From contig NZ_OX030782.1 of the NCBI RefSeq assembly GCF_943733665.1, positions 3,582,501 to 3,646,500 on the forward strand: a stretch of 64,000 nt of DNA. The letters are read 5' to 3'. How positions within the stretch are numbered: position 1 is the stretch's first letter; each line of letters starts with the position of its first letter. Shown here in pieces: positions 36,597 to 46,118 of this stretch. Under the pieces are notes generated by a model, which ran no database searches, was not told the origin of the DNA, and saw only the letters and a program-made list of their open reading frames with translations. Origin of the DNA: Aquimarina sp. Aq107. GTDB lineage: Bacteria; Bacteroidota; Bacteroidia; Flavobacteriales; Flavobacteriaceae. The position numbers and the translations under genes were made by a program.

Positions 36597-39500
36597 ATGA
36601 AACTTATAAAATTATACAAAACTTTATCTAAATACCTAACTATTGGTATTATGATTGTGTATTTACTACCCTATACTTTATTTTCTCAAGAAACCTATAG
36701 AGATAATTTTAGTACAGTATCTTATGCCAACAATAACGGAAGTCAAAATTGGGCAGGAAACTGGATTGAAACAAATGACAATAACAGTCCAAATAACGGA
36801 TTTATAAGAATAACTGGAGGAGATCTTAGATTTGATTGGTTGTTCGTAAACGATGAAAACATAAGAAGAACTGCTAATCTTACCGGAGCTTCTTCAGCAA
36901 CTTTATCATTTGATTGGGAAACTAGCGGTCTAGATGGAGGTACCAATGGGGAAGAACTAAACATTCAAATATCCTCAGATGGTACAAACTTCACTGAAAT
37001 AGGATCATTCACCGGAAGTCAGAATGGGACTTTTAACCAAGATATCTCCGGATTTATTTCTGCTAATACCACAATTAGATTTATTAATAATGGAGGTTGT
37101 GGTTTTTGTAATTGGGAAAATGGAGAATTTGCTTTAATTGATAATTTAGAAATATCAGCAGTTTTTGGCCCTATTGTTTCTGTTGTTGACTTGACAGTTA
37201 ATGAAAATATAGGGATAGCAACTATTACTGCAAGACTTACTGGTGGTTCCATAGGTGGAGGATTTTCTGTAGATTATAATACTGTAGACAATACAGCTTT
37301 TGCAGATTCAGATTACGTTACATCTTCAGGTACTTTAAATTTTGCCGGAACCCTAAATGAAACGCAAACATTTACGGTACCAATTATTAATAATAGTTTT
37401 GGAGAAAACGACGAGACCTTTTTTATAAATCTTAGCAATATTAGCAATCCATCTGTAGGAATGGGAAATGGTACCATTACAATTACTGATGATGGCGACC
37501 CTGCCATTAATGATGATGTACCCTTAGCTTTATTTGATGAATTTAATGGATATTTTGATTATGCCTTAACAGCAGGTACGCTAAGAACTGAAGATGAAAG
37601 TGGTGATCCTTGTGCTATTACTACATCTTCTTCAAACACATTAACTACAACGATACTACCTGGATCTACTATAGAAAAAGCATATTTAACATGGGCGCAT
37701 TCTAGCACGGCTGCCGATGATGTAGTCACTTTTGAAGGACAAACTGTAACTGCTGACGTTGTGAATACAGCTTTTGGTATTTATTATGGAATGGTAAGTG
37801 ATGTTACATCTATAATTCAAAGTATTCCTAACCCTTCAACAAATACGTATGACTTTTCTGGACTTAGTATTGATACTACGGATGATAATTTCAGCTATTG
37901 TACTAGCACTGCTGTATTTGGTGGATGGGCATTATATATTTTCTATACAAACCCAACATTACCAGCCGTAACGATCAATATGTATAATGGTTTTGATGGT
38001 CAAGTAAATACTACTACAAACTACGCTTTAAGTGGCTTTTTTGCTATAGGATCTGCAGGTTCAAAAACTTCGGTTTTATCTTGGGAAGGAGACCCTCAAC
38101 GAACAGGAAATGAAGTGATATCTATAACAACAACAGCAGGAACAACCAATCTTACTGGTGATGGTAATAATTCACCTCCTCTTGAAAGTGTATTCAACTC
38201 TACAATTTATGATGATACACCTATTCCTCCAGATCCCCCTATAAATAACACGTCTTTATTTGGTTTTGATCTTGACACTTATGATATTTCTTCTCTTATA
38301 ACTACCGGAGAAACTACTGCTACCACAAATATTGAAACCGGTGGTGATTTTGTATTACTAAATTCTGTATTATTAAAAGTTCCTAGTAACCTAATCACTG
38401 GAACCGTTTTCGAAGATATTAATTATCCAGGAGGAACGGGAAGAGATCTTGCCACTTCATCTGGAGTAGGAATAGAAGGAGTTTTGGTAGAGTTGTACGA
38501 TAATACAGACACTTTTATCGATTCTGATATTACAGATATAAACGGAGAATATAATATTGGTGGAATGGCTAACGGAACATATAGTTTAAGAGTGGTTAAC
38601 AATACTGTACGTTCTTCTAGAGGCGGCGGATCTGCCTGTACAACTTGTTTACCTATACAAACGTTTAGATCTGACTATATACCTATTGCCGTTGGTTCTC
38701 CTAATACCCTTAGTTTTATTACTGACGAAATAGGTGGTGCTAATCCTGCAAACGAAGATGTTGCTGCTGGGACGATTACAAACGCGCAAACAATTTCTAC
38801 TATAACAATTGAAAATGAAGGAGCTGTTGGTGTTGATTTTGGTTTCAATTTCAACAGTATAGTAAACACCAACTCTAGCGGTCAAGGCTCTCTAGGTCAA
38901 TTTATAATTAATTCTAATAATCTTGACGAAACAGTATTAAACATTGAACCTAATAGTATATTTGATCCCGCAGCTGGAGAAGACACCTCTATATTTATGA
39001 TACCTCCTACTGGAGATCCATTGGGAAGGGTCACGGATCCAAACTTTATTACTGGTTTTTTTGATATCAATTTACCAAACGCAGATCCACTTGATGATGT
39101 TACAGACGATTCAACTCATATAGATGGTAGAACCCAAACTGCTTACTCTGGTGACACAAATACAGGCACAATAGGATCAGGAGGAACTAACGTTGGTCTT
39201 TCAGCAACCATATTACCAAACTATGATTTACCAGAAATACAAGTCCGCAGTGATTTTGGTGATGTTATTCAATTGCAAGCATCGAATATTGTTGTAAGAA
39301 ATTTAGCAGTATATGGTGGAAACAGAAGAGCTATACGACAAGATTCTGGAACGGGAAATCTAGTAATAGCAAACCTTTTAGGTGTTAATGCCCTAGGAGT
39401 TACTGGAACAGTTGGAGTTGGAAGTTATGTTGATGATGGCTTTGAAATTAATGGAGGACAAGTAACTCTTGACAGTAACTATATCTCCTCAAATACCGAT

Positions 39501-40406
39501 TTTGGAATCTCCGTTAATGGAGGTACATCAACCTTAATACAAAATAATCATATTACCAATAATGGTTTTAGAAATTGTGAGTATAATATCAGAGTTGCTA
39601 ATGGAAGTGGTGTATTAATACAAAATAATCTTATAAACAACTCGGCTGCAACAGGGATATTTGATAATCAAGGTAATGTAACAATTACCGAAAATACTAT
39701 TACTACATCTGGTAGCAATAGTGGCGCTGGATGTACTGAACTTAGTGGTATCAATTTAGCGCAAAGTAATTCTTCTATTACTAATAACATTATTAATAAT
39801 AATGCAGGAGCTGGTATTATATTAACTGGTGGAACCACATCTGGAAACCTAATCTCTCAAAATTCTATTTTTGCCAACGGTACGGTTGTCGATGCTCTAG
39901 GAATAGATATTGCGAATGATGGCGTAACTATTAATGATACAGGAGATACGGATGCAGGGCCGAATGGAAGTTTAAATTTTCCAGTTTTTGAATCTGTAAC
40001 CATTTCCGGAACAACTTTAAAAATTACTGGTTGGTCACGCCCAGGTGCCATAATAGAAGTATACTTAACGGATATAAACCAAGGAACCGCTGCTGTTGGG
40101 GATAATCAATTAGGACTTAGTCTAGACTATGGTGAAGGTCAAACATATTTAGGTTCTGGTACTGAAGGAAGCGGTACAGATCTTGATACTACTATTTCGT
40201 TATATACAAATGCAGACGGAAACACTGATAACACCAATAGATTTAATATTAGTATACCATTAGGTACAACAATTCCTGTTGGAAGTATAGTTACTAGTAC
40301 AGCAACAATATCAAATACTACCTCTGAATTTGGAAATCGAGCTATCGTTGGGGCGGCAACGGTTATTACTAATCGAAAAATCACGTATAGAGTAAGACCT
40401 AACTAA
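36597..40406 (+). CDS. Large multidomain surface protein (Calx-beta, SdrD-B-like, parallel beta-helix)
   Basis: 1269 residues, starting 7 bp after the collagen gene and certainly in its operon. Signal peptide at about 1-30. A jelly-roll-like domain at about 31-195 (LSFDWETSGLDGG, GEFALIDNLEIS). A Calx-beta domain at about 197-300 (VDLTVNENIGIATITARL, ENDETFFINLSNIS). An unassigned beta-rich region at about 305-600. A Cna-B/SdrD-B-like domain at about 605-675 (GVLVELYDNTDTFIDSDITD). A right-handed parallel beta-helix at about 900-1115 (DSNYISSNTDFGISVNGGTS, IQNNHITNN). It ends TYRVRPN, with no recognisable T9SS domain. Likely an adhesin or fibre-associated protein; the partner relation to the collagen is inferred from the operon. 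Confidence 0.8.
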   Translation: MKLIKLYKTLSKYLTIGIMIVYLLPYTLFSQETYRDNFSTVSYANNNGSQNWAGNWIETNDNNSPNNGFIRITGGDLRFDWLFVNDENIRRTANLTGASSATLSFDWETSGLDGGTNGEELNIQISSDGTNFTEIGSFTGSQNGTFNQDISGFISANTTIRFINNGGCGFCNWENGEFALIDNLEISAVFGPIVSVVDLTVNENIGIATITARLTGGSIGGGFSVDYNTVDNTAFADSDYVTSSGTLNFAGTLNETQTFTVPIINNSFGENDETFFINLSNISNPSVGMGNGTITITDDGDPAINDDVPLALFDEFNGYFDYALTAGTLRTEDESGDPCAITTSSSNTLTTTILPGSTIEKAYLTWAHSSTAADDVVTFEGQTVTADVVNTAFGIYYGMVSDVTSIIQSIPNPSTNTYDFSGLSIDTTDDNFSYCTSTAVFGGWALYIFYTNPTLPAVTINMYNGFDGQVNTTTNYALSGFFAIGSAGSKTSVLSWEGDPQRTGNEVISITTTAGTTNLTGDGNNSPPLESVFNSTIYDDTPIPPDPPINNTSLFGFDLDTYDISSLITTGETTATTNIETGGDFVLLNSVLLKVPSNLITGTVFEDINYPGGTGRDLATSSGVGIEGVLVELYDNTDTFIDSDITDINGEYNIGGMANGTYSLRVVNNTVRSSRGGGSACTTCLPIQTFRSDYIPIAVGSPNTLSFITDEIGGANPANEDVAAGTITNAQTISTITIENEGAVGVDFGFNFNSIVNTNSSGQGSLGQFIINSNNLDETVLNIEPNSIFDPAAGEDTSIFMIPPTGDPLGRVTDPNFITGFFDINLPNADPLDDVTDDSTHIDGRTQTAYSGDTNTGTIGSGGTNVGLSATILPNYDLPEIQVRSDFGDVIQLQASNIVVRNLAVYGGNRRAIRQDSGTGNLVIANLLGVNALGVTGTVGVGSYVDDGFEINGGQVTLDSNYISSNTDFGISVNGGTSTLIQNNHITNNGFRNCEYNIRVANGSGVLIQNNLINNSAATGIFDNQGNVTITENTITTSGSNSGAGCTELSGINLAQSNSSITNNIINNNAGAGIILTGGTTSGNLISQNSIFANGTVVDALGIDIANDGVTINDTGDTDAGPNGSLNFPVFESVTISGTTLKITGWSRPGAIIEVYLTDINQGTAAVGDNQLGLSLDYGEGQTYLGSGTEGSGTDLDTTISLYTNADGNTDNTNRFNISIPLGTTIPVGSIVTSTATISNTTSEFGNRAIVGAATVITNRKITYRVRPN

Positions 40407-40835
40407 AATTAAGAAAATACAATTAGCTTAAAACGTAAACGCAGTATATTAGAAAACAGAATTCTTAGTAAAAAATCACCCATATTTAATTAAGAATTCA
40501 AACACTTAAATTAATTAATAATACTTAATCATCGTCATAATGAAGAATCTTCAAAACAAAGCCCATCTGATTTCTACCACAAGAATTAATATTTATTTTA
40601 ACAACTGTATTTAAATAGGGGAATTAAATTACAAAGAGATACAAACCATAGTGGTTTGAAAATTCCCTTTGTGAAAAAATCTTACTAAAAATACAAAAAC
40701 AACAATAATTTGCATTTTATCGTTATTAAACAGCATTTAATCGATAATATGTACCGAATTATGTTAATAAAAACGTGCGGATTCATTTTTTTTACATATA
40801 TTCGCGTAACAAAACTACTTTAAAACCGTAATTTA
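40407..40835. other. Intergenic region with promoter of the type B T9SS gene
   Basis: 429 bp, no gene. Holds the direct-repeat motif at 40715-40743 and a near-consensus -7 box TATATTCG at 40797-40804, followed by a short leader to the ATG at 40836. No terminator hairpin is obvious after 40406. Confidence 0.5.
40715..40743 (+). promoter_or_regulatory. Direct-repeat motif shared with the collagen gene promoter
   Basis: Two ATCG cores at 40719 and 40740 in GCATTTTATCG and GCATTTAATCG, 21 bp apart, followed by ATAATATGTA. The same pair is upstream of the collagen gene at 27872 and 27892 (there followed by GATAAAATATGTA). Inferred to be a binding site of a shared regulator. Confidence 0.5.
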
Positions 40836-42017
40836 ATGTTACCCCAAAACACTAAGCTTACATATTTACTCCTAATTGGTTTATTAAATATACCCTTTAC
40901 TATATTTTCTCAACTAACATTCCATAATTTCGGAAATGTGCAAATACATGACGAAGGTCAAGTAGGATTTCATCTCGATGTTATTAATGATGGTACTTTT
41001 GATCAGAATGTTGGATTTACTGGTTTCTATAACCAAAATAGTTTAACAATTTCTGGAAGTAATCGCCCAATTTTCCATGATATGGAAATCGATGTAATAG
41101 ATGATTTATTTTTAGAAGTTCCGGTTGGAGTTAATAATTTTCAAGAATTTACTAACGGAAGAGTCTTTACCCCTAGAGATCAAATACAAGTTTCATTAGA
41201 TTATATAAATGATGCACCGTACTTAGGAGAAAATAATGATCGTTATGTAGATGGATATGCTACAATCACTGGTCAATTAGATTTTTCTTTTCCAATCGGT
41301 GATGATTTCCGTCATAGACCGGCACGTATTGAAAATCAAGCCGCAACCAATACTGCAAGAGCCGCTTATTTCTTTGAAAACCCTAACTTCCCAAACTTTT
41401 TCCCAGACAACTTTGATACTAATAGCTTTGGAGATTTATTATATGGAATTAGTATTTTTGAATTTTGGGATGTAGACGGAGACGAAGAAACAAGAGTTAC
41501 CTTAACCTGGGATACCAATAGTAATATTCCAACTTTAGTAAATGATTTATCTGATCTTAGAGTTGTGGGATGGGATCCTAATTTAGAACAATGGATTAAT
41601 CTAGGAAACACTTTCATTACAGGAGATCTTGATAGTGGAGAAATCACTTCTGAATTAATAGTTCCTGATAATTTTGTAGCTTTAACTTTTGGTACCTCTA
41701 GTATTATATTAGATGGAGACTTAGAAATTTTCACTGCTGTTTCTCCAAATGGAGATGGTTTTAACGATACTTTTGTAATACAAGGATTAGTTCAATACCC
41801 GGATAACGAATTATTCGTTTATAATAGATGGGGGGTTTTAGTATACAATCGAAAAGCATACCATGAAGTTCAACAAACCTCAGAAGGATTTAATGGTATT
41901 TCTGAAGGTAGAGCTACGATTGCTAAAGGAGAAGAATTACCTGTAGGAACTTATTATTATGTTTTAAATATAGAAGGAACAAAGGATAGAGCTGGTTACC
42001 TTTACATAAATAGATAA
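40836..42017 (+). CDS. Secreted protein with T9SS type B (gliding-motility-type) sorting domain
   Basis: 393 residues. Signal peptide ending IFSQ at about 25. A beta-rich middle (about 26-285) includes RPIFHDMEIDVIDDLFLEV and a segment FPIGDDFRHRPARI. The C-terminal 90 residues are a type B sorting domain (FTAVSPNGDGFNDTFVIQGL, LFVYNRWGVLVYNRKAY, LPVGTYYYVLNIEG, GYLYINR). T9SS should carry it to the cell surface. It is the only protein of the three-gene cluster with a recognised sorting domain, so it may anchor or cap the collagen/beta-helix proteins (inference). Confidence 0.88.
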   Translation: MLPQNTKLTYLLLIGLLNIPFTIFSQLTFHNFGNVQIHDEGQVGFHLDVINDGTFDQNVGFTGFYNQNSLTISGSNRPIFHDMEIDVIDDLFLEVPVGVNNFQEFTNGRVFTPRDQIQVSLDYINDAPYLGENNDRYVDGYATITGQLDFSFPIGDDFRHRPARIENQAATNTARAAYFFENPNFPNFFPDNFDTNSFGDLLYGISIFEFWDVDGDEETRVTLTWDTNSNIPTLVNDLSDLRVVGWDPNLEQWINLGNTFITGDLDSGEITSELIVPDNFVALTFGTSSIILDGDLEIFTAVSPNGDGFNDTFVIQGLVQYPDNELFVYNRWGVLVYNRKAYHEVQQTSEGFNGISEGRATIAKGEELPVGTYYYVLNIEGTKDRAGYLYINR

Positions 42018-42386
42018 ATTCTAATCCTCAATTATTACTTCAATAACTAAGACGTAAATTGGGCTTTTTAATCCGAAGTTGTAAATAATACTTCACATTT
42101 GAGTATTTAGAAAATTAGATTACTATACCCCTTTCAAAACCTTATCAAACAACTTTTTTTTTGAAATAATAAATTCATTAATAGTAATAAGAGATTTCGC
42201 TAATAAAGAAATAGATTTCTAAAATCATGTTAAATATTAGATTCTTTAATAAAAGTATCAAATTTGTTATCTCATAAATCGTCATATTTTCCAAAATAAT
42301 TATACTTTTAGCTATTGGTGTATATTTATATTTTATAAATACTGTATGCACTTAATTTTAGAAAAACAATTGTAAACTAATTACTG
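42018..42386. other. Intergenic 369 bp, no gene seen
   Basis: AT-rich. A weak imperfect hairpin around 42026-42065 before a T-rich stretch could terminate the previous gene. No other element was recognised. Confidence 0.45.
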
Positions 42387-42935
42387 ATGAAAGAAAAAGC
42401 TGGAAAAATCCAAGATATAATCGATAAAAAATTTTTAGAAGAGCGTAGTGTTTTTCTATGGGGGCAAGTAGATGACAAATCTGCTAAGCATGTCATTGAC
42501 AGGCTTATGTATCTAGATATGATAAGTAATGATGAAATAAAATTATACATCAATAGTCCTGGTGGTTATGTAACATCTGGATTTGCCATGTATGATACTA
42601 TAAAAGCTTTGAAAAGCCCTGTTTCTACAATCTGTACGGGACTAGCAGCATCCATGGGTTCCATTTTACTAAGTGTAGGAGAAAAAGGACGCAGGTTTAT
42701 TCAACCTCATGCCAAGGTAATGATTCATCAACCAAGCGGCGGAGCTAGAGGACAAGCTTCCAATATAGAAATCCAAGCTACCGAGATTCTTAAAACTAAA
42801 GAATTAAGTGCTCAAATTCTTGGAGATAACTGTGGACAGGAGATTGAAAAAGTACTAAAAGATTTTAATCGAGATTATTGGATGGATGCCCAAGAATCTA
42901 TTGAATATGGTATTGTTGATGGAATACTAGAATAA
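42387..42935 (+). CDS. ClpP-family serine protease subunit (short paralogue)
   Basis: 182 residues, slightly shorter than housekeeping ClpP. Catalytic triad Ser89 (GLAASMGS), His114 (VMIHQPSGG) and Asp163 (FNRDYWMDAQE) all present. ClpP degrades proteins handed over by Clp ATPases in the cytoplasm. No clpX or tig gene is adjacent, whereas the main clpP of flavobacteria normally sits between tig and clpX. This is therefore probably a second ClpP, and a specialised role is possible. Confidence 0.88.
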   Translation: MKEKAGKIQDIIDKKFLEERSVFLWGQVDDKSAKHVIDRLMYLDMISNDEIKLYINSPGGYVTSGFAMYDTIKALKSPVSTICTGLAASMGSILLSVGEKGRRFIQPHAKVMIHQPSGGARGQASNIEIQATEILKTKELSAQILGDNCGQEIEKVLKDFNRDYWMDAQESIEYGIVDGILE

Positions 42936-42984
42936 TATAAATTAATAATTAAATACATCTATAAAAAACCAAGCCTATATCCAT

Positions 42985-43710
42985 ATGCTACGAAGAGATT
43001 TCATAAAAATTAGTGGATTAGGCCTCACTGCACTCTCATTATCTTCACTGAATATGATTCAATTAGAATTTACCAAAGATGATTTAATGGGAAAAAGTAA
43101 TCCTGTTTTTTATGGAGACACTTATAAACTGAGAAAAGAAGCTCACGAAGCATTTTTAAAAATGAAAAATAAAGCTTCGGAAAGTGGTATTAAAATAAAA
43201 ACCGTTTCGAGTTATCGAAACTATGCACATCAAAACAGAATCTGGGAACGTAAATATAAAAAATTTACTAAAGAGGGCTTATCCCCTATTAATGCCATAA
43301 AAAAAATAATAGAATATTCTACTATTCCCGGGACTTCACGTCATCATTGGGGTACAGATATTGATATCGTAGACGGAACACCTAAACAACCTAAAGGCCT
43401 TCTTCTAGAAGAAAACTTTCATGAAGAAGGTCCATTTTGTAAATTCAAGGAATGGATGGATATCCACGCCAATAGTTTTGGATTTTATCTCGTTTATACA
43501 AACAAAAAAGATAGAAAAGGTTTTAAATATGAACCTTGGCATTATTCCTATGCTCCTATATCTATACCCATGCTCAAATCTTATAAAAAACTGGATATAA
43601 AAAATGAATTACAGAATACTAACCTATTAGGTAGTAATTATTTTACAGTCGAGTTTATACAACAGTATATTACTGAAAATGTATTAGATATCAATCCTAA
43701 ATTACTGTAA
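42985..43710 (+). CDS. Tat-exported M15B (VanY-like) D-Ala-D-Ala carboxypeptidase
   Basis: 241 residues. Twin-arginine signal MLRRDFIKISGLGLTALSL. Zinc peptidase motifs: SRHHWGTDID at 118-127 (ligands His120 and Asp127) and EPWHYSY with Glu183 and His186. Trims D-Ala from peptidoglycan stem peptides in the periplasm, or cuts related D,D- or L,D-bonds. The twin-arginine signal is unusual for this family and implies a folded or cofactor-loaded export route through the TatA-type translocase at 11578. Confidence 0.88.
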   Translation: MLRRDFIKISGLGLTALSLSSLNMIQLEFTKDDLMGKSNPVFYGDTYKLRKEAHEAFLKMKNKASESGIKIKTVSSYRNYAHQNRIWERKYKKFTKEGLSPINAIKKIIEYSTIPGTSRHHWGTDIDIVDGTPKQPKGLLLEENFHEEGPFCKFKEWMDIHANSFGFYLVYTNKKDRKGFKYEPWHYSYAPISIPMLKSYKKLDIKNELQNTNLLGSNYFTVEFIQQYITENVLDINPKLL

Positions 43711-43764
43711 AACATACTAAAACATATTTCTTTCAGTTATACTAAAAAAAGCCCTATTATATCT

Positions 43765-44250
43765 ATGAAAGTATTTTTTAAATTTTTCTTTACGGTATGT
43801 ATCTCAACAATTATAGTTTCTTGTTCATCTGAGGATGATTCCACGAATTTAGATGTAAATACCGATGAACTTACTAATGAGACAAACATTTCTGATGATA
43901 TACTTGTATTAGTAAATCAACATAGACAAAGTCTCGGATTATCAACATTATCAAAAAATGACACTGCAGAGCAACTTGCTATTGATCACACAAAATATAT
44001 GATATCTATTGAAGAAATCAATCATGATAATTTTAATCAGCGAGGAAATATATTGGGAGATGAAGAGAATGCCACTGGAACAGCCGAAAACGTCGCTAGA
44101 TTTTACACTGATGCTCAAAGTGTTGTTGATGGTTGGTTAAATAGTACAGGACATCGAGAAAACATAGAAGGTAATTATATGTATACTGGTATCTCCGCAA
44201 TTAAAGACGAAAGTGGTAGATATTATTATACTCAACTTTTTTATCGTTAA
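43765..44250 (+). CDS. CAP/SCP-domain lipoprotein
   Basis: 161 residues. Lipobox IVSC (Cys20). CAP domain at about 45-160 with LVNQHRQSLGL, the conserved His of INHDNF, the AEN block (GTAENVAR) and GHRENI, which together build the CAP cleft. Bacterial CAP proteins are exported and mostly of unknown function; some bind lipids or act on the envelope. Two hairpins follow. Confidence 0.88.
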   Translation: MKVFFKFFFTVCISTIIVSCSSEDDSTNLDVNTDELTNETNISDDILVLVNQHRQSLGLSTLSKNDTAEQLAIDHTKYMISIEEINHDNFNQRGNILGDEENATGTAENVARFYTDAQSVVDGWLNSTGHRENIEGNYMYTGISAIKDESGRYYYTQLFYR

Positions 44251-44279
44251 CCATCAATCAACTATGCTAATTAGCACTG

Positions 44280-44364
44280 TTCGTGTTTAAAAAACACGAA
44301 TTTGAATCCCCTAGTAGTTGCTTACCAAAAAATGACCTCTTATACATTTATTTGGTAAGCAACT
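44280..44364 (+). terminator. Two consecutive hairpins after the CAP gene
   Basis: First hairpin: 9-bp arms TTCGTGTTT and AAACACGAA (44280-44288, 44292-44300). Second: perfect 14-bp arms (44316-44329, 44351-44364) with a 21-nt loop, followed by TTTATA. Probable transcription terminator before the M48 gene. Confidence 0.6.
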
Positions 44365-44420
44365 TTTATATTTAGTAACTTTAGAACTCCAAAACTTTTA
44401 CTTTAACCAAAAAATAATTG

Positions 44421-45188
44421 ATGAGACGCGGTGGATTAAAAATAAGAATATTAATAGGTCTTGCTATTGTGGCTTTTGCTTTTATCAAGAAATGTAACAA
44501 CAAAACCCTCAATGAATATACGGATAGAGTTCAGAATATTAATATGACTACGGAACAGGAAATCGCTATTGGTCTCCAAAGCGAACCTGAAATGACTAGA
44601 CAACACGGAGGACTATATCCAGATCAAAGACTTCAAAACTATGTTGATAATGTTGGAAACAAACTTGTCAATAATACAATGGCCAGAGAATCTGATTACC
44701 GATATGAATTTCATCTTCTAGCTGACCCCAATACTATTAATGCTTTTGCATTACCAGGTGGTCAAATATTCATTACCTACGCACTTTACTCAAAATTACA
44801 AAATGAAGATCAACTAGCTGGTGTACTAGGACATGAAATTGGACATGTTTTAGGAAGACATTCTGCAGAACGTATAGCAGAACACGAGTTTTGGAAAACA
44901 ATTTCTACAGGAGCTTCTGTAGGTGCTGATGCTGGTGGACTTGTAAATGGGATAGGACAAAATGTTCTTTTAGGAAATGGTAGAGACGATGAATTAGAGA
45001 GCGATAAATTAGGAGTTTTATTTATGATAAATTCTGGTTATAATCCTCAAGAAATGATCGGAGTAATGGAAATTCTAAAAAATGCGGCTGGACCTAACCG
45101 TACTCCAGAATTTCAAAGTACACATCCTGACCCCGATAATCGTATTGAAAAAATTCAAGAAGCTATTAAAGAATATAGTGTGCAATAA
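44421..45188 (+). CDS. M48 family zinc metalloprotease
   Basis: 255 residues from ATG 44421; TTG at 44418 adds only one residue. A hydrophobic N-terminal segment (about 7-22) exports or anchors it. Zinc motif HEIGH at 138-142 (His138, Glu139, His142) and the third ligand Glu191 in the block DDELESDKLG. Family blocks NAFALPGGQIFI and STHPDPDNRIEKI are present. Resembles BepA/LoiP-like envelope quality-control proteases, without the TPR tail of BepA. Inferred to act in the periplasm. Confidence 0.9.
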   Translation: MRRGGLKIRILIGLAIVAFAFIKKCNNKTLNEYTDRVQNINMTTEQEIAIGLQSEPEMTRQHGGLYPDQRLQNYVDNVGNKLVNNTMARESDYRYEFHLLADPNTINAFALPGGQIFITYALYSKLQNEDQLAGVLGHEIGHVLGRHSAERIAEHEFWKTISTGASVGADAGGLVNGIGQNVLLGNGRDDELESDKLGVLFMINSGYNPQEMIGVMEILKNAAGPNRTPEFQSTHPDPDNRIEKIQEAIKEYSVQ

Positions 45189-45223
45189 AAACTTCGATTA
45201 GTAACTTACTAATCGAAGTTTTT
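45187..45223. terminator. Bidirectional terminator between M48 and ankyrin genes
   Basis: Perfect 18-bp arms (45187-45204, 45206-45223) around a single base, A-rich on one side and T-rich on the other, between convergent genes. Confidence 0.9.
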
Positions 45224-45242
45224 CGGAATTTTAAAATTAAAT

Positions 45243-45623
45243 TTAAGACATTTCTTTAAGAAGATCCATTGCTTCCTTAGCATTAGCTAATTCTGCAAAT
45301 TTCAAAGCAGTATTACCTTGACTGTCTTTAGCCTCAAGATAAGCTCCTTTTCCAACTAATAACCTTATAATATCAACTCGATTATACCTAGCTGCATACA
45401 TTAAAGGTGTTTTTCCATCCAATCTTAGATTTACATCACTCCCATCATCTATCATTTTTGCCACAGTATCAAGATCTCCTTTAATAACCGCCATAAAAAA
45501 AGGATCCACTTTATTAATAGTTAATTCATAATCCTTACTATCACTTACCTTTACTTTTTCTGAAGCAAAGTTTACAGGTATAATGAATAGAATCATTAAT
45601 ACTGCCATAATTGTTTTTCTCAT
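45243..45623 (-). CDS. Exported ankyrin-repeat protein
   Basis: 126 residues. Signal peptide at about 1-20 (MAVLMILFIIPVNFAS). About two and a half ankyrin repeats at 40-125 (MAVIKGDLDTVAKMIDDGSD, TPLMYAARYNRVDIIRLLVG, ALKFAELANAKEAMDLLKEM). Small periplasmic ankyrin proteins mediate protein contacts; no partner is evident in the neighbourhood. Shares a bidirectional terminator with the M48 gene. Confidence 0.85.
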   Translation of the reverse strand: MRKTIMAVLMILFIIPVNFASEKVKVSDSKDYELTINKVDPFFMAVIKGDLDTVAKMIDDGSDVNLRLDGKTPLMYAARYNRVDIIRLLVGKGAYLEAKDSQGNTALKFAELANAKEAMDLLKEMS

Positions 45624-46118
45624 AATGTTGTGAATTATTGAAGTTAGTATATTGATTTATTAATTTTTTAATAAAATAAAAGAGATAATAGTTTTTTATA
45701 CACTTACCTAATTTACAGATTTTTAACCAATAATCAACTTAAAAATTTGATAATATTTTAAAAAATTAACGTTTTAGTCACGAATATTTAAATTTACAAT
45801 TCCATAATTTATCAATTATTTACACATGTGAGTTGAAAAAATTATTGTTCATCTTACATAAATCAAAAATTCAATTATCATCATTAAAACCCAATCATTA
45901 CTAAGAATTAGCTATTTTATGCCTTGTTCACTAAGATCTATTATTAGTTTCTCAAAAAAACATCCAAACATAACAATCTAAACCTTCAAAAATCAGAAAT
46001 CAGTATCAACAGGTTTTTGTCTGCTTCTATTCTATATTGTAATTTAGCCTCTAATCAAAGTTGTCAGCAATCAGTTAAATAAGTGATTGAAAAACATCAA
46101 ATCGTATATAGAAAAGAA
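45624..46118. other. Intergenic 495 bp, no gene seen
   Basis: Very AT-rich. The divergent promoters of the ankyrin gene and gpmI should lie here. TAATTTAG near 46040 is one mismatch from the -7 consensus. No RNA or repeat recognised. Confidence 0.45.

Noticed and set aside
40804..40835. A fourth copy of the ECF-type promoter (GCGTAACAAAACTA)
   Set aside because: The first box resembles copy 1, but no TGAACTA follows at 14 bp, and a housekeeping-type -7 box overlaps it.
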